A stretch of 64,000 bases of DNA, from the NCBI GenBank assembly GCA_033485155.1, contig JAWQJJ010000001.1:62001-126000 (forward strand), read 5' to 3'. The stretch comes from Methanomassiliicoccus sp. GTDB taxonomy: Archaea; Thermoplasmatota; Thermoplasmata; Methanomassiliicoccales; Methanomassiliicoccaceae. The notes under the pieces are model-generated. The model worked only from the letters and a program-made list of their open reading frames with translations, was not told where the DNA came from and searched no databases. The translations under genes were made by a program, and so were the position numbers. Below, one piece after another: positions 42,347 through 56,700 of this stretch (its first letter is position 1; each line of letters starts with the position of its first letter).

Positions 42347-44245
42347 TCACGGCCGTATCGGCTCCATCTCCCTCTCCAGCACGGATCGCTCCTGGACCTT
42401 AAGGCTCTCCGGGCTCACCGAGACCATGAAGACCGATTGGCGCTCCGATACCTCATCCACCAGTGAGCGGATGAAGCGGATGACTCCCTCAAAGCCGGCG
42501 TTGCTTATCAGGTAGTGGAGGTCGTCCAGCAGCACCACCGACTGTCCCTCCCGATGGATGTGATCCTCCGCCAGCATCATCAGCTTTTCCAGCGAGGGGG
42601 TCACCGTCCGCGACCCTCTAGACTCGTGCTCTGTGAGCCAGTAGATTTCCGCCTTCCGGCCGCCGAGACGATCGCTCACTGTGCCCGGGTTGTTGCGGCT
42701 GAAGATCAGCGCCCGGGCTCCCCGGTCGACCTGCCTTCCGACCAGATCGTAGGCGCGCTCCGGGCGGGCCTCCTCGACGAAGTAGGAACGGCTCAGCCGG
42801 ACCTCGATCTCCCCGATGGGAGTAAGGTCCCCGGGGCCCAGCACCTCCCGGGTCAGGTCCGCGGTGACCTCCGAGCCCATCAGCGAGGCGAAGGCCAGCA
42901 CGCGGTTCATCCCCCCCTCCAACTGGCTGACGCTGTCCGGACAGGACTCCGCCACCATCTGAAGGACATCGTCGGGCACCACTGAGCCCCCCCTCGACGC
43001 CACCCTCCGCAGGATCTCGAGCCGGGTGGCCTGGTCCAGTGGCCCGATGTCCACCACCAGCCCGGACTCCAGCCGCGAGGCCAGGCGGTCCATGAGCAGG
43101 GGGACCCGTCGGGGCAGGCGGTCCGCGGTGACCACCACCTGCTTCCCCGCGGTGACCATCCGGTTGATGGCGCGCATGATCTCCTCCTGAAACCGGTCCT
43201 TTCCAGATAAGAACTGGAGGTCGTCGATCAGCAGCGTATCGGCCATCTCCAGCTCCTGATGGAGGGAGGTCCACACGCTCTCGCTCGACCCGATGTCCAC
43301 CGAATCCAGCGGCAGGTAGGTGATGTTGAGCTCCCTCCGGAGCCTCTTGATCTCGTGCCCCACCGCCTGCAACAGGTGGCTCTTGCCCATGCCAGGGCGG
43401 GAGTGGATGACCAGGGGGTTGTACCGCCGCCCTGGCTCAGCGGCTACGGCCCGGGCGGCGGCCTCGGCGAAGCGGGACCCCGGTCCCCCGACGAAGTTGC
43501 CGAAGGTCTCTCGGGGGTCCATGCGCGGTATGGACGGAGCTTCCTCCTCGCGGGTGGCGCAACGGGGGCAGTAGCCCAGCAGGTCAATGGGGCCGCCACA
43601 GTCCTCACACAGTCCGAGGCCCGCGGTGTCGGAGCGCATCTTCTGGTAATGGAGGATGAGGTCGTACACGCCCTGGGCCTGTCTCTCGACCTTCTTGTCG
43701 CCCGCTGGATTTCCCAGCCCGGCGATGCCCAGCAGGTGCTCCCCAGTGTTCTCCGCCTCCGCCCGGTGCACCTTGTCCGCTCTCAGCTTCTCCGGCGATA
43801 GCACGTGACGGGGGGCTTCCACCCGGCGCACTTTGGCACCCGGGAACAACTGCTCGAAATCTCTGAGATTCACTTCCGAGTGCAGGGAGATCGATGCCTC
43901 GGAGTTGATGGCATCGTACCACAGATACTCCGCCGCCTTCTCCCCCAGGAACCACAGCTCGTCCAAGCCCACCGGACGGAAAACATACAGGCACAGTGAC
44001 GGTGCCCCTGCGCTGATCGAAAGGAGCGATTCCGACCGCTCCCCGTCCGATCCCAGTACGATCTTGATGTAGCCGTTCAAGGAGACCAAGCGGGCGCTCT
44101 CCACAGCTGTTTCCAAGACGTTATCGCCTCCCTTCCAGCGGGAGACGACCAATCCCTGCGGGACCCCGAGCTCGAGCAGCACGCTGACCAGCGCATCATC
44201 ACGCGGCACGCTTAAAGCGTTTATGTCATGGCTCCGTTCCAGCAT
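42347..44245 (-). CDS. DnaA-like AAA+ ATPase fused to a zinc ribbon and a DUF835-like domain
   Basis: This 632-residue protein has three parts. Residues 1-205 are unknown alpha/beta. A zinc ribbon follows (C213, C216, C226, C229). Residues 247-470 match DnaA domain III closely: FGNFVGGPGSRFAEAAARAV, Walker A SRPGMGKSHLLQAVGHE (282-298), Walker B LLIDDLQFL (338-346), sensor VVTADRLP, and the DnaA-type RLASRLESGLVVDIGPLD. The lid reads VSQLEGGMNRVLAFASL. The DNA-binding domain IV is absent; residues 498-627 resemble DUF835. ATG 44245 is leaderless, 31 bases from a TATA box; the frame extends to 44560, but that would cover a tRNA. DUF835 and DnaA parts together suggest a signalling or replication-linked ATPase; function is unknown. 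Confidence 0.85.
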   Translation of the reverse strand: MLERSHDINALSVPRDDALVSVLLELGVPQGLVVSRWKGGDNVLETAVESARLVSLNGYIKIVLGSDGERSESLLSISAGAPSLCLYVFRPVGLDELWFLGEKAAEYLWYDAINSEASISLHSEVNLRDFEQLFPGAKVRRVEAPRHVLSPEKLRADKVHRAEAENTGEHLLGIAGLGNPAGDKKVERQAQGVYDLILHYQKMRSDTAGLGLCEDCGGPIDLLGYCPRCATREEEAPSIPRMDPRETFGNFVGGPGSRFAEAAARAVAAEPGRRYNPLVIHSRPGMGKSHLLQAVGHEIKRLRRELNITYLPLDSVDIGSSESVWTSLHQELEMADTLLIDDLQFLSGKDRFQEEIMRAINRMVTAGKQVVVTADRLPRRVPLLMDRLASRLESGLVVDIGPLDQATRLEILRRVASRGGSVVPDDVLQMVAESCPDSVSQLEGGMNRVLAFASLMGSEVTADLTREVLGPGDLTPIGEIEVRLSRSYFVEEARPERAYDLVGRQVDRGARALIFSRNNPGTVSDRLGGRKAEIYWLTEHESRGSRTVTPSLEKLMMLAEDHIHREGQSVVLLDDLHYLISNAGFEGVIRFIRSLVDEVSERQSVFMVSVSPESLKVQERSVLEREMEPIRP

Positions 44246-44270
44246 AATGATGCCTGAAGGCCTGACAAAA

Positions 44271-44280
44271 ACACTTAAAT
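44271..44280. promoter_or_regulatory. Bidirectional TATA element between the DnaA-like gene and tRNA-Thr
   Basis: The sequence ACACTTAAAT contains a symmetric TTAA core (44275-44278) centred about 32 bases from both the ATG at 44245 (minus) and the first tRNA base at 44309 (plus). No other A/T-rich promoter element lies in the 63-base gap, so one TATA box probably serves both directions. Confidence 0.6.
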
Positions 44281-44308
44281 CAGGGAATGGCTTGATGGAA
44301 ATCATCAT

Positions 44309-44411
44309 GCCACTGTAGCTCAGCGGCAGTCCCCGGCCAGTCCGGGGACCGCGAAAGAGCGACAGTTTCGTAAACTGTAGGTCGGGGGTTCGAAACCCCT
44401 CAGTGGCTCCA
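44309..44411 (+). tRNA. tRNA-Thr(CGT) with a D-loop intron and encoded CCA
   Basis: The acceptor stem GCCACTG/CAGTGGC is perfect (44309-44315 with 44401-44407), followed by discriminator T and encoded CCA. The D stem is GCTC/GAGC (44318-44321 with 44357-44360). The anticodon stem ACAGT/ACTGT encloses the loop TTCGTAA, giving anticodon CGT (44369-44371), which reads ACG (Thr). The T arm is GGGGG-TTCGAAA-CCCCT. The D-loop contains an extra 26-28 bases forming a bulge-helix-bulge, described as a separate feature. The anticodon loop has no intron. Confidence 0.93.
44329..44354 (+). other. Predicted 26-base archaeal intron in the D-loop of tRNA-Thr
   Basis: The sequence folds as a textbook bulge-helix-bulge. 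Central helix GCGG (44323-44326) pairs with CCGC (44349-44352). Three-base bulges CAG (44327-44329) and GAA (44353-44355) lie on opposite strands. An intron stem TCCCCGG/CCGGGGA (44330-44336 with 44342-44348) has the loop CCAGT. The D stem forms the outer helix. Cutting after the second base of each bulge removes 44329-44354 and leaves a normal nine-base D-loop, AGCGGCAAA. Confidence 0.85.
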
Positions 44412-44412
44412 T

Positions 44413-45675
44413 TCACCCCTTCTTGAGATACTCCTTCACGATCTTGATGGCGCACACGTCGCCGCACATCGAGCATCCCTCGCTCCCCTCGGTGATGCCT
44501 CTGGCCCGGTACTCCCGGGCCTTCCTCTCGTCGATCGCCTCCCGGTACATGCCGTCCCAATCCAGGGCCTTGCGGGCCTGGGACATGCGCAGGTCCCTAT
44601 CCTTCCCTCGTCCCCGGGCGATGTCCGCGGCATGGGCTGCAATCTTGGAGGCGATGAGACCTTCCTTGACGTCCTGGGGGGTCGGCAGGGAAAGATGCTC
44701 GGCGGGGGTCACATAGCACAGGAAGTCCGCCCCGTGGTAGGCGGCCAGCGCGCCCCCTATGGCCGCGGTGATGTGGTCGTACCCCGGTGCGATGTCGGTA
44801 ACCAGTGGGCCGAGCACATAGAACGGCGCACCCTCGCACACGCTCTTCTGCAGGCGGACGTTCGCCTCCACCTGGTCCAGAGGGACATGGCCGGGCCCCT
44901 CGACCATCGCCTGCACCCCGCCCTGGCGGGACCGACGTACGAGCTCGCCGAGATTGAGCAGCTCCTGCACCTGGGGCCCGTCAGTGGCGTCGTTAACGCA
45001 TCCCGGGCGGAAACCGTCGCCCAGAGACAGCACGAACTCGTGCTCCCTCGCCAGCTCCAGCAGGTAGTCGAAGTTCTCGTACAGGGGGTTCTCCTTCCCG
45101 TTGTGCAGGATCCACGCCACCAGGAAGGAGCCGCCGCGGGAGACCACGTCGGTGACCCGGGGGCTGCGCCTCAGGCGCTCCACAGCCTCCTTGGTGATGC
45201 CGCAGTGAACGGTCATGAAGTCCACCCCGTCCTTGGCATGCTGGACGATGCCGTTGAAGATATCGTCCTCGTCCATGTCCACCAGTGCTCCCTTACGTGC
45301 CATCCTGAGCCCGGTCTGGTAGATGGGCACGGTGCCGACGGGGACGGGGGAAGAGGCGATGATCTGCCGGCGGATGGCGTCGATGTCCCCGCCAGTGCTG
45401 AGGTCCATGATCGCGTCCGCGCCGTAGTCGAGGGAGATGCGCAGCTTCTCCATCTCCTCCTCGACCTCGACCCGGTCCCTCGAGGTGCCGAGGTTCACGT
45501 TGACCTTGACCGAGAGCCCCTCCCCGATGCCGCAGGGCCGTGGAGAGTGTACGGGATTGCAGGGTATCACGACCCTCCCCTCCCTGAACCTTCTAACCAG
45601 AACGTCCTCGCTGACTCCTTCCTTGCGAGCAATCTCCCTGATCCTGTCTCCGTACGGTTCGCTAGCCACGGCCAT
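44413..45675 (-). CDS. thiC: Phosphomethylpyrimidine synthase ThiC
   Basis: This 420-residue radical SAM enzyme makes hydroxymethylpyrimidine phosphate from aminoimidazole ribotide for thiamine. Conserved segments are CGIGEGLSVKVNVNLGTS, GADAIMDLSTGGD, DFMTVHCGITKEAV, LSLGDGFRPGC, MVEGPGHVPLD and the C-terminal cluster C401-SM-C404-GDV-C408 (CX2CX3C), the archaeal/short ThiC form. The gene ends one base after the tRNA CCA, on the opposite strand. Its promoter carries a palindromic operator candidate, and no TPP riboswitch is visible. Confidence 0.95.
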   Translation of the reverse strand: MAVASEPYGDRIREIARKEGVSEDVLVRRFREGRVVIPCNPVHSPRPCGIGEGLSVKVNVNLGTSRDRVEVEEEMEKLRISLDYGADAIMDLSTGGDIDAIRRQIIASSPVPVGTVPIYQTGLRMARKGALVDMDEDDIFNGIVQHAKDGVDFMTVHCGITKEAVERLRRSPRVTDVVSRGGSFLVAWILHNGKENPLYENFDYLLELAREHEFVLSLGDGFRPGCVNDATDGPQVQELLNLGELVRRSRQGGVQAMVEGPGHVPLDQVEANVRLQKSVCEGAPFYVLGPLVTDIAPGYDHITAAIGGALAAYHGADFLCYVTPAEHLSLPTPQDVKEGLIASKIAAHAADIARGRGKDRDLRMSQARKALDWDGMYREAIDERKAREYRARGITEGSEGCSMCGDVCAIKIVKEYLKKG

Positions 45676-45692
45676 CTCGATCGCGACCGACT

Positions 45693-45717
45693 AAGACCGT
45701 CTTCCTAAAAGACTCTT
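45693..45717 (-). promoter_or_regulatory. thiC promoter with palindromic half-sites around the TATA box
   Basis: On the plus strand the region reads AAGAC-C-GTCTT (45693-45703, perfect palindrome), then CCTAA and another AAGAC (45709-45713). The minus-strand TATA element (CTTTTAGG) lies between these half-sites, about 30-37 bases before the thiC ATG at 45675. The layout suggests a repressor covering the core promoter, a ThiR-like control in place of a riboswitch. Confidence 0.5.
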
Positions 45718-49165
<3,448 letters not shown>

Positions 49166-49178
49166 GGGGGAGCTTACG

Positions 49179-51731
<2,553 letters not shown>

Positions 51732-51739
51732 AGGCCGCT

Positions 51740-51772
51740 GGCCCTAACGGGCCTCGGTCATTATTTTTATTA
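51740..51772 (+). terminator. Hairpin terminator after gyrA
   Basis: A stem GGCCC-TAAC-GGGCC (51740-51753), nested in a wider GAGGCC/GGCCTC dyad (51731-51756), is followed by TTATTTTTATTATT. The T-rich tract overlaps the probable TATA element of the next gene. Confidence 0.7.
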
Positions 51773-51799
51773 TTCAGGCAGATAACTATTTAATCGACA

Positions 51800-52528
51800 A
51801 TGAAATTGTTTGACGGGGGTAAAACCACGCTCAGGGATTCCATACCGGGGCTCGACCGGATATTCCGTTCCGACATCGATGCCCCCAAGGTCATACTGGT
51901 CACCGGCCCTCCCGGTTCGATGAAGACCAGTTTCTGTCATTCGGTCATGTCAAATTATCTGAACAAGGCTGGCCAGATCGGCCTATACGTCACCCTGGAG
52001 GAGACCGCACCCAGCCACCTCAACAACATGCACGGGCTGGGGATCGAGCCGAGCCCCAACATGGAGATCTCGGACGTCACCGACCTCCGGGAGCTGGACG
52101 AGGTCGTCGACGAGGAGAAGCCCACAGACTACATCCAGTTCATAGAGCAGACGATCGAGTATTACAAGAAGAAGCACGGTGAAAAGTTCACCGTCTTCGC
52201 GCTGGACTCCCTGGGAGCGCTGTACTCCTTGATGGATGACAGCGAGAACATGCGCAAGAGGATGTTCTATTTCTTCAAAACGCTGCGGGACCAGAACCTG
52301 GTGTCCTTCATCGTCATGGAAAGGTCCCGCGGCGGACCGTCCGATCTGCTGGGCAACGAAGGCTTCCTGGTAGACGGCATCATCGAGCTTGGCCTTGACC
52401 GTTCCCGAGGCAAACTGGCCCGGTTCATCAGGGTGGAGAAGATGAGGTCCTGCAAGCATAGCATGGAGAAGCACACCGTCGAAGTCGGGGACAAGGGCAT
52501 GATCATCCTCGGGCCGACCCTGGGATAG
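51800..52528 (+). CDS. KaiC-like / RAD55-family RecA ATPase
   Basis: This 242-residue single-domain RecA-like ATPase has the entry motif DSIPGLDRIFRSDIDAPK and a modified Walker A GPPGSMKTS. A catalytic-Glu region LYVTLEET and Walker B FTVFALDSLGALYSLM follow, with the late IRVEKMRSCKHS near the end. The P-loop has Met before Lys instead of Gly, unusual but still of GxxxxxK[TS] type. A TATA element (TTATTTTTATTATT) lies 26-36 bases before the ATG, so the message is leaderless or nearly so. It precedes a coiled-coil zinc-ribbon gene by 52 bases and may belong to the surface-protein cluster. Confidence 0.83.
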   Translation: MKLFDGGKTTLRDSIPGLDRIFRSDIDAPKVILVTGPPGSMKTSFCHSVMSNYLNKAGQIGLYVTLEETAPSHLNNMHGLGIEPSPNMEISDVTDLRELDEVVDEEKPTDYIQFIEQTIEYYKKKHGEKFTVFALDSLGALYSLMDDSENMRKRMFYFFKTLRDQNLVSFIVMERSRGGPSDLLGNEGFLVDGIIELGLDRSRGKLARFIRVEKMRSCKHSMEKHTVEVGDKGMIILGPTLG

Positions 52529-52580
52529 GATGACGATCACATGTACCACGTAGCCTGCAGAACGTTCAGGAGGTTCGCAT

Positions 52581-53627
52581 ATGGCCGGTGATGAGACGCC
52601 CATCTGGGAGGTCATCGAGGAGTTCAAGGAGAAGGTCAAGACCCAGGAGTATGAGCTCAAGAAGCGCCGGGATAAGCTGGTGAGCACCGAGGAGGAGCTG
52701 GGGAAGGCCCAGAAGGGGCTTGACGAGCAGGCTGCCAAGCTGGATGCCCGGGAGCGGGAGATCCAGGGTCGCTTGGCCGAGCTGGCCCCGCGGGAGAATG
52801 CGGTTCGGGAGGCCGAGATGGCCCTCCAAGCCCGGGAGAACGACCTCCGCCAGCGGGAAGAGGAGGTGCAGCGCTCCCGAGTGGAGATCGAGCGACGCCA
52901 TGCGGATATGGAACGCCGTGAGGAGAGCCTCGTAGCACTTTCCGAGCGCAGCTCGGCGTACGAGAACGACATTAGGGCCATGAGCGAGCGCATCAAGGAG
53001 ATGGAGGGTACGCTGCTGAAGGACCAGGAACGGGCCCGTCAGCTCCTCGAGGAACTTACCACTACCAGGGAGGGATTGGTGGCCAAGGGAAAGGTATTGG
53101 CCGACCAGGAGGCGTTGTTGGCCGAGGGCCGCAAGCTCGTCCTGGAGGAGCAGAAGCGTTTCGTCGGTTGGGAGAAGTCCCTCAACGAGCGGGAGGAGAG
53201 CCTGGCCCGCCGCGGCGCTCCGCCGCCCGCCGATCCGCCCGCCAGAGAGAAGGACGAGATCGAGGCGGTCGCCGAGCCGCGTAGCGAGCCGAAGGCGGCG
53301 GTCGTCGAGGGCCCCGCACCAGAGAGCGAGCTGGACGATGAGGAGGATAACGCCCCCGCCCCTATCCTCAAGACCGAAGAGCCCAAGCCGGACGAGGACG
53401 AAGAGCCGACCCCGGTGTTCCGGGCAGAGCAAAAGCCGACGGCCCCAACCTGCCCGAAATGCTCGTCATCGATCAGCGAGGGGGACGAGAAGTGCGCTCA
53501 CTGCGGACACGTGCTCAAGGAACTCCCTAAGCCTGTTGAGGAAACGGAGAAAACAGAGAAAAACGGAGCTAAGGACGATCCCTCGAAGAAGCCCGTTTCC
53601 ATCCGTAAGATCATCCGCAAAAAGTAA
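52581..53627 (+). CDS. Long coiled-coil protein with C-terminal zinc ribbon
   Basis: This 348-residue cytosolic protein has continuous heptad-rich coiled coil from about residue 15 to 215 (many (R)EEEVQRS-type repeats). An acidic proline-rich linker (about 220-285) and one zinc ribbon, CPKCSSSISEGDEKCAHCG, follow, then a basic tail ending VSIRKIIRKK. The tail is like the RRIVRR element at the end of the giant protein encoded next. AGGAGG precedes the ATG by seven bases, a strong ribosome-binding site. It could act as a cytosolic filament or scaffold; the function is unknown. Confidence 0.75.
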   Translation: MAGDETPIWEVIEEFKEKVKTQEYELKKRRDKLVSTEEELGKAQKGLDEQAAKLDAREREIQGRLAELAPRENAVREAEMALQARENDLRQREEEVQRSRVEIERRHADMERREESLVALSERSSAYENDIRAMSERIKEMEGTLLKDQERARQLLEELTTTREGLVAKGKVLADQEALLAEGRKLVLEEQKRFVGWEKSLNEREESLARRGAPPPADPPAREKDEIEAVAEPRSEPKAAVVEGPAPESELDDEEDNAPAPILKTEEPKPDEDEEPTPVFRAEQKPTAPTCPKCSSSISEGDEKCAHCGHVLKELPKPVEETEKTEKNGAKDDPSKKPVSIRKIIRKK

Positions 53628-53769
53628 GGCCATAAACCTTTTTTTTCTACTTCATTTTTATTAATTGGATGGTTCATTTTTTGTTAATTGTATGCTCAAA
53701 TATAAATAAAGAAAATCTGCTGATACGACCAATTTCCTAAATTAGAAATAAAATTGTCTAGGTGGGTTT
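53628..53769. promoter_or_regulatory. AT-rich terminator and promoter before the CARDB surface protein
   Basis: CCTTTTTTTTCTACTTC (53638-53654) directly follows the coiled-coil gene and should terminate it. Further on, TCAAATATAAATAAAG (53696-53711) is a strong TATA candidate. AGGTGGG lies four bases before the ATG of the next gene. The stretch is the most AT-rich gap in the window. Confidence 0.55.
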
Positions 53770-56700
53770 ATGAAAGGTCGCATATTGGCCAGTAGAGCTG
53801 CGAGCATCATGATAGTGATAGGTCTTCTTCTCACACCCCTCGCTACCATAGTGTTCCTCACGGGTACGACAGAGGGTACCGGCCCCCTGCCGTCGGACTA
53901 CTCGAATGGCGACCGCATCATCGGTTCTGATTATGCGGTCGATACCTGGAGCGTGACATCCCTATACACGATGAACGGCAACCTGACGATCAGGGCCGGG
54001 GGCGTAGTCACGGTTAACGGCGGCGGACTTGTTTTCGCCGAGAATATCGGTTCGGATAAAATCGCGGGAACTGCTGACGACCGCGTATACACCCTGACCG
54101 TCGAGGACGGCGGTAAGCTCATTCTGAACAACTCGACCCTCACCACCAATCTCAACCAGCTCAACTCCTTCCCCAGCCTGGGAGTAATCGTCCGCAACGG
54201 CGGTGTGCTGGAAGCCTATGACAGCGTCCTCTCATTCCCTGGCCACATGGTGGTCGACGATTCCACCCTCAACCTGTGGAGGTCCAACATCACCGGCAAC
54301 GAGGAGGTGGGCGTGTACTGCAACGATACCTACTTCCCAGAAGCGGTGTTCCAGTACGCCCCGGTTCTGCTGTTCATGTCCTCGACCGTCAACCTGTACG
54401 ACTCATCGCTACCCAACATCTACCAAACCCCCAACTCTACCACCTACAACACCACCCAGCTCTATTCGGCGATGTATGATCACAGCTACTCCTTCGCGTC
54501 CGACATTAACAATGCGACCACCGGCGCCAGGGACAGCGTGGCCTACAACCTGGCGAGGATGCCCTCCGCAAAGGGCGCGGCCGACAACACCGGCTCGGCC
54601 CTCCAAGGCCTGAAGGTCTCCGATCTACAATACTACAACGTAGCCAGCGGAAAGACGATGTGGCTCGATGGCTTCGACACGGGCGGCCTGGTGTTCAGTG
54701 CCTCGGACAACATCCTGGCAACTCTGCATGTCCAGTACTATACCGACAGCGGATACTCCAGCGCTTCCACCGTTCAGTACCAGTATCGCAACGGGGCGGC
54801 CGGGCAGACGACCCTGTCCTTCTCCAACACCCCGGTGAACCCCGTCACTGGCACGGCTGATCAGGTCATCGCCTCGGCGACCCTGCCGGCGATGTCCTCG
54901 CTGGACCTGGCCGGCCTCAACCTTGGGTTCACCAACAACGGCGGCCAGACGATACACATCAACAAAGTGTGGATAACCTTCAGGATAGTCGAACCCGCCT
55001 ACACCAGCATCAACCTGGCTGGCAACACCCAGTTCACCGCGGTCAACTCCTATCTCGGAGTGGACTTCTCCAACAAGGAGAATCACAACACCATGGTGCT
55101 GCGCGACAACTCCATGGCCTACCTATATGGTGTCACGGTCGACACCAGCCCTGAGAAGACAGTCTCGCCCGCCAACAGGCAGGCCGCCTTCGTGGCCCAC
55201 GACCGGACCGTCGAGGCGCTGGTCACCTCGAAGTCCTCGAACGACACGACTGGCCAGAGCATTGGAAGCCTGACATCAATCGATTCATCATACTACAACA
55301 TCGCCTCTGGAAGGGTGATGGAGCTTAATGGGTTCAACACTAGCGACCTGATTGGACCACTATCTGGTGCGACGCTGACCCTGACTTACTCAACGGAAGG
55401 AAGTTATGCAATAGGTAACTATCTGCAGTGGAGGGCCAGTGATGGAACGTTCCACAACACCGCAATCCGTCCGCAGCAGACACCTGCGGCAGTCTCGGTG
55501 AGCTTCAACCTCTACGACAAAGGCGTGACCGAGGTGTCTGATGTTAAGGACCTGGAACTGAGGTTCTCCAACTCTGACCCCTCCAACAGCGTGTACGTCA
55601 GTAAAATCTCCGTGGCGATGACGGTCAGCCCGACCATCTACATCTATCGCTGGGCCAACGTCACGGTGACCGACATGCAGTCGCTGCCGGTGAACGGCGC
55701 GGCCGTCACCTCCACGCTCCAGAACTCCGGGGCATCGGCCGAGTACTATACCCCTGACGGGCTGAGATCGTATCCGTCGGATGAGGTCCTGCACTATCTG
55801 GGCAAGGACATGACCGACTACACCATAACCGACAACGAAGGTAAGGTCAAGCTGCCCTACCTGTCGGAGGTTCTGGACCAGGCCAACCCCAACCCGTATG
55901 CGGCCTATGCCTACGTGCTGACGGTGTCCTATGAGAACTCCACCGGCGCCGTTTACACCAACACCACCGGGCTGGCGTTCAACCCCTACCCGGATATGTC
56001 GGCAGGCAACACCTGGAAGATGGTCAACATCACCATGCCCGCGCTCGCTCTCGAGCTGCCGGACCTGGTCGTGCTGCCCCTGACCCTGACCCCGACCACC
56101 GTCTACGACGGTGAGAGCGTACAGGTCTCCGCCGTGGTGCACAACCGCGGCAAGACCACCGCCACCAAGGTCGAGGTCTCCATCATCGGATACATCAACG
56201 GATCGATCCCTGCGTTCTGGTCTAACCAGACCGTGGACACCATCGCCCCCGGCACCGAGAACGACCAAGCTCTGACGGCTGTGATCTGGCATGACGTCCC
56301 CAAGGGCGTGCACACCATCAGCGTAACCATCGACCCCGAGAGGAAGATCTCCGAGGAGAGTAAAAACAACAACGTGATGTCAGTACAGTTCACGGTCCTC
56401 GCCAACCTTGCTGAGCTGACCGTCAGCTCTACGGACATCACCTTCAGCCCCCAGCCGGCCAGCTCCAGCGACCTGGTCACCGCCACCATCTACGTTAACA
56501 ACACCGGGCGGGCGGCTGCCACCAATGCCACCGTCTCCCTGTATGCCGGGAGCGCCACCGAGGGCGGCCAGTTCATCGGCTCGACCACGGTGACGGTCTC
56601 CGCCGGCAGCTTCGTGAAGACCACCCTCAGCTGGAAGCCCACCCAGATCGGCACATACCCGGTCTATGTGTACGTGAATGCCGACCATTCCATCGCCGAG

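Noticed and set aside
44309-44411. tRNA pseudogene because of the enlarged D-loop
   Set aside because: All stems are perfectly paired, CCA is encoded, and the insertion fits a bulge-helix-bulge intron exactly.
44246-44560. N-terminal extension of the DnaA-like frame
   Set aside because: It would be translated antisense across the tRNA-Thr gene and into thiC, and it has no protein character. ATG 44245 follows a TATA box at the usual distance.
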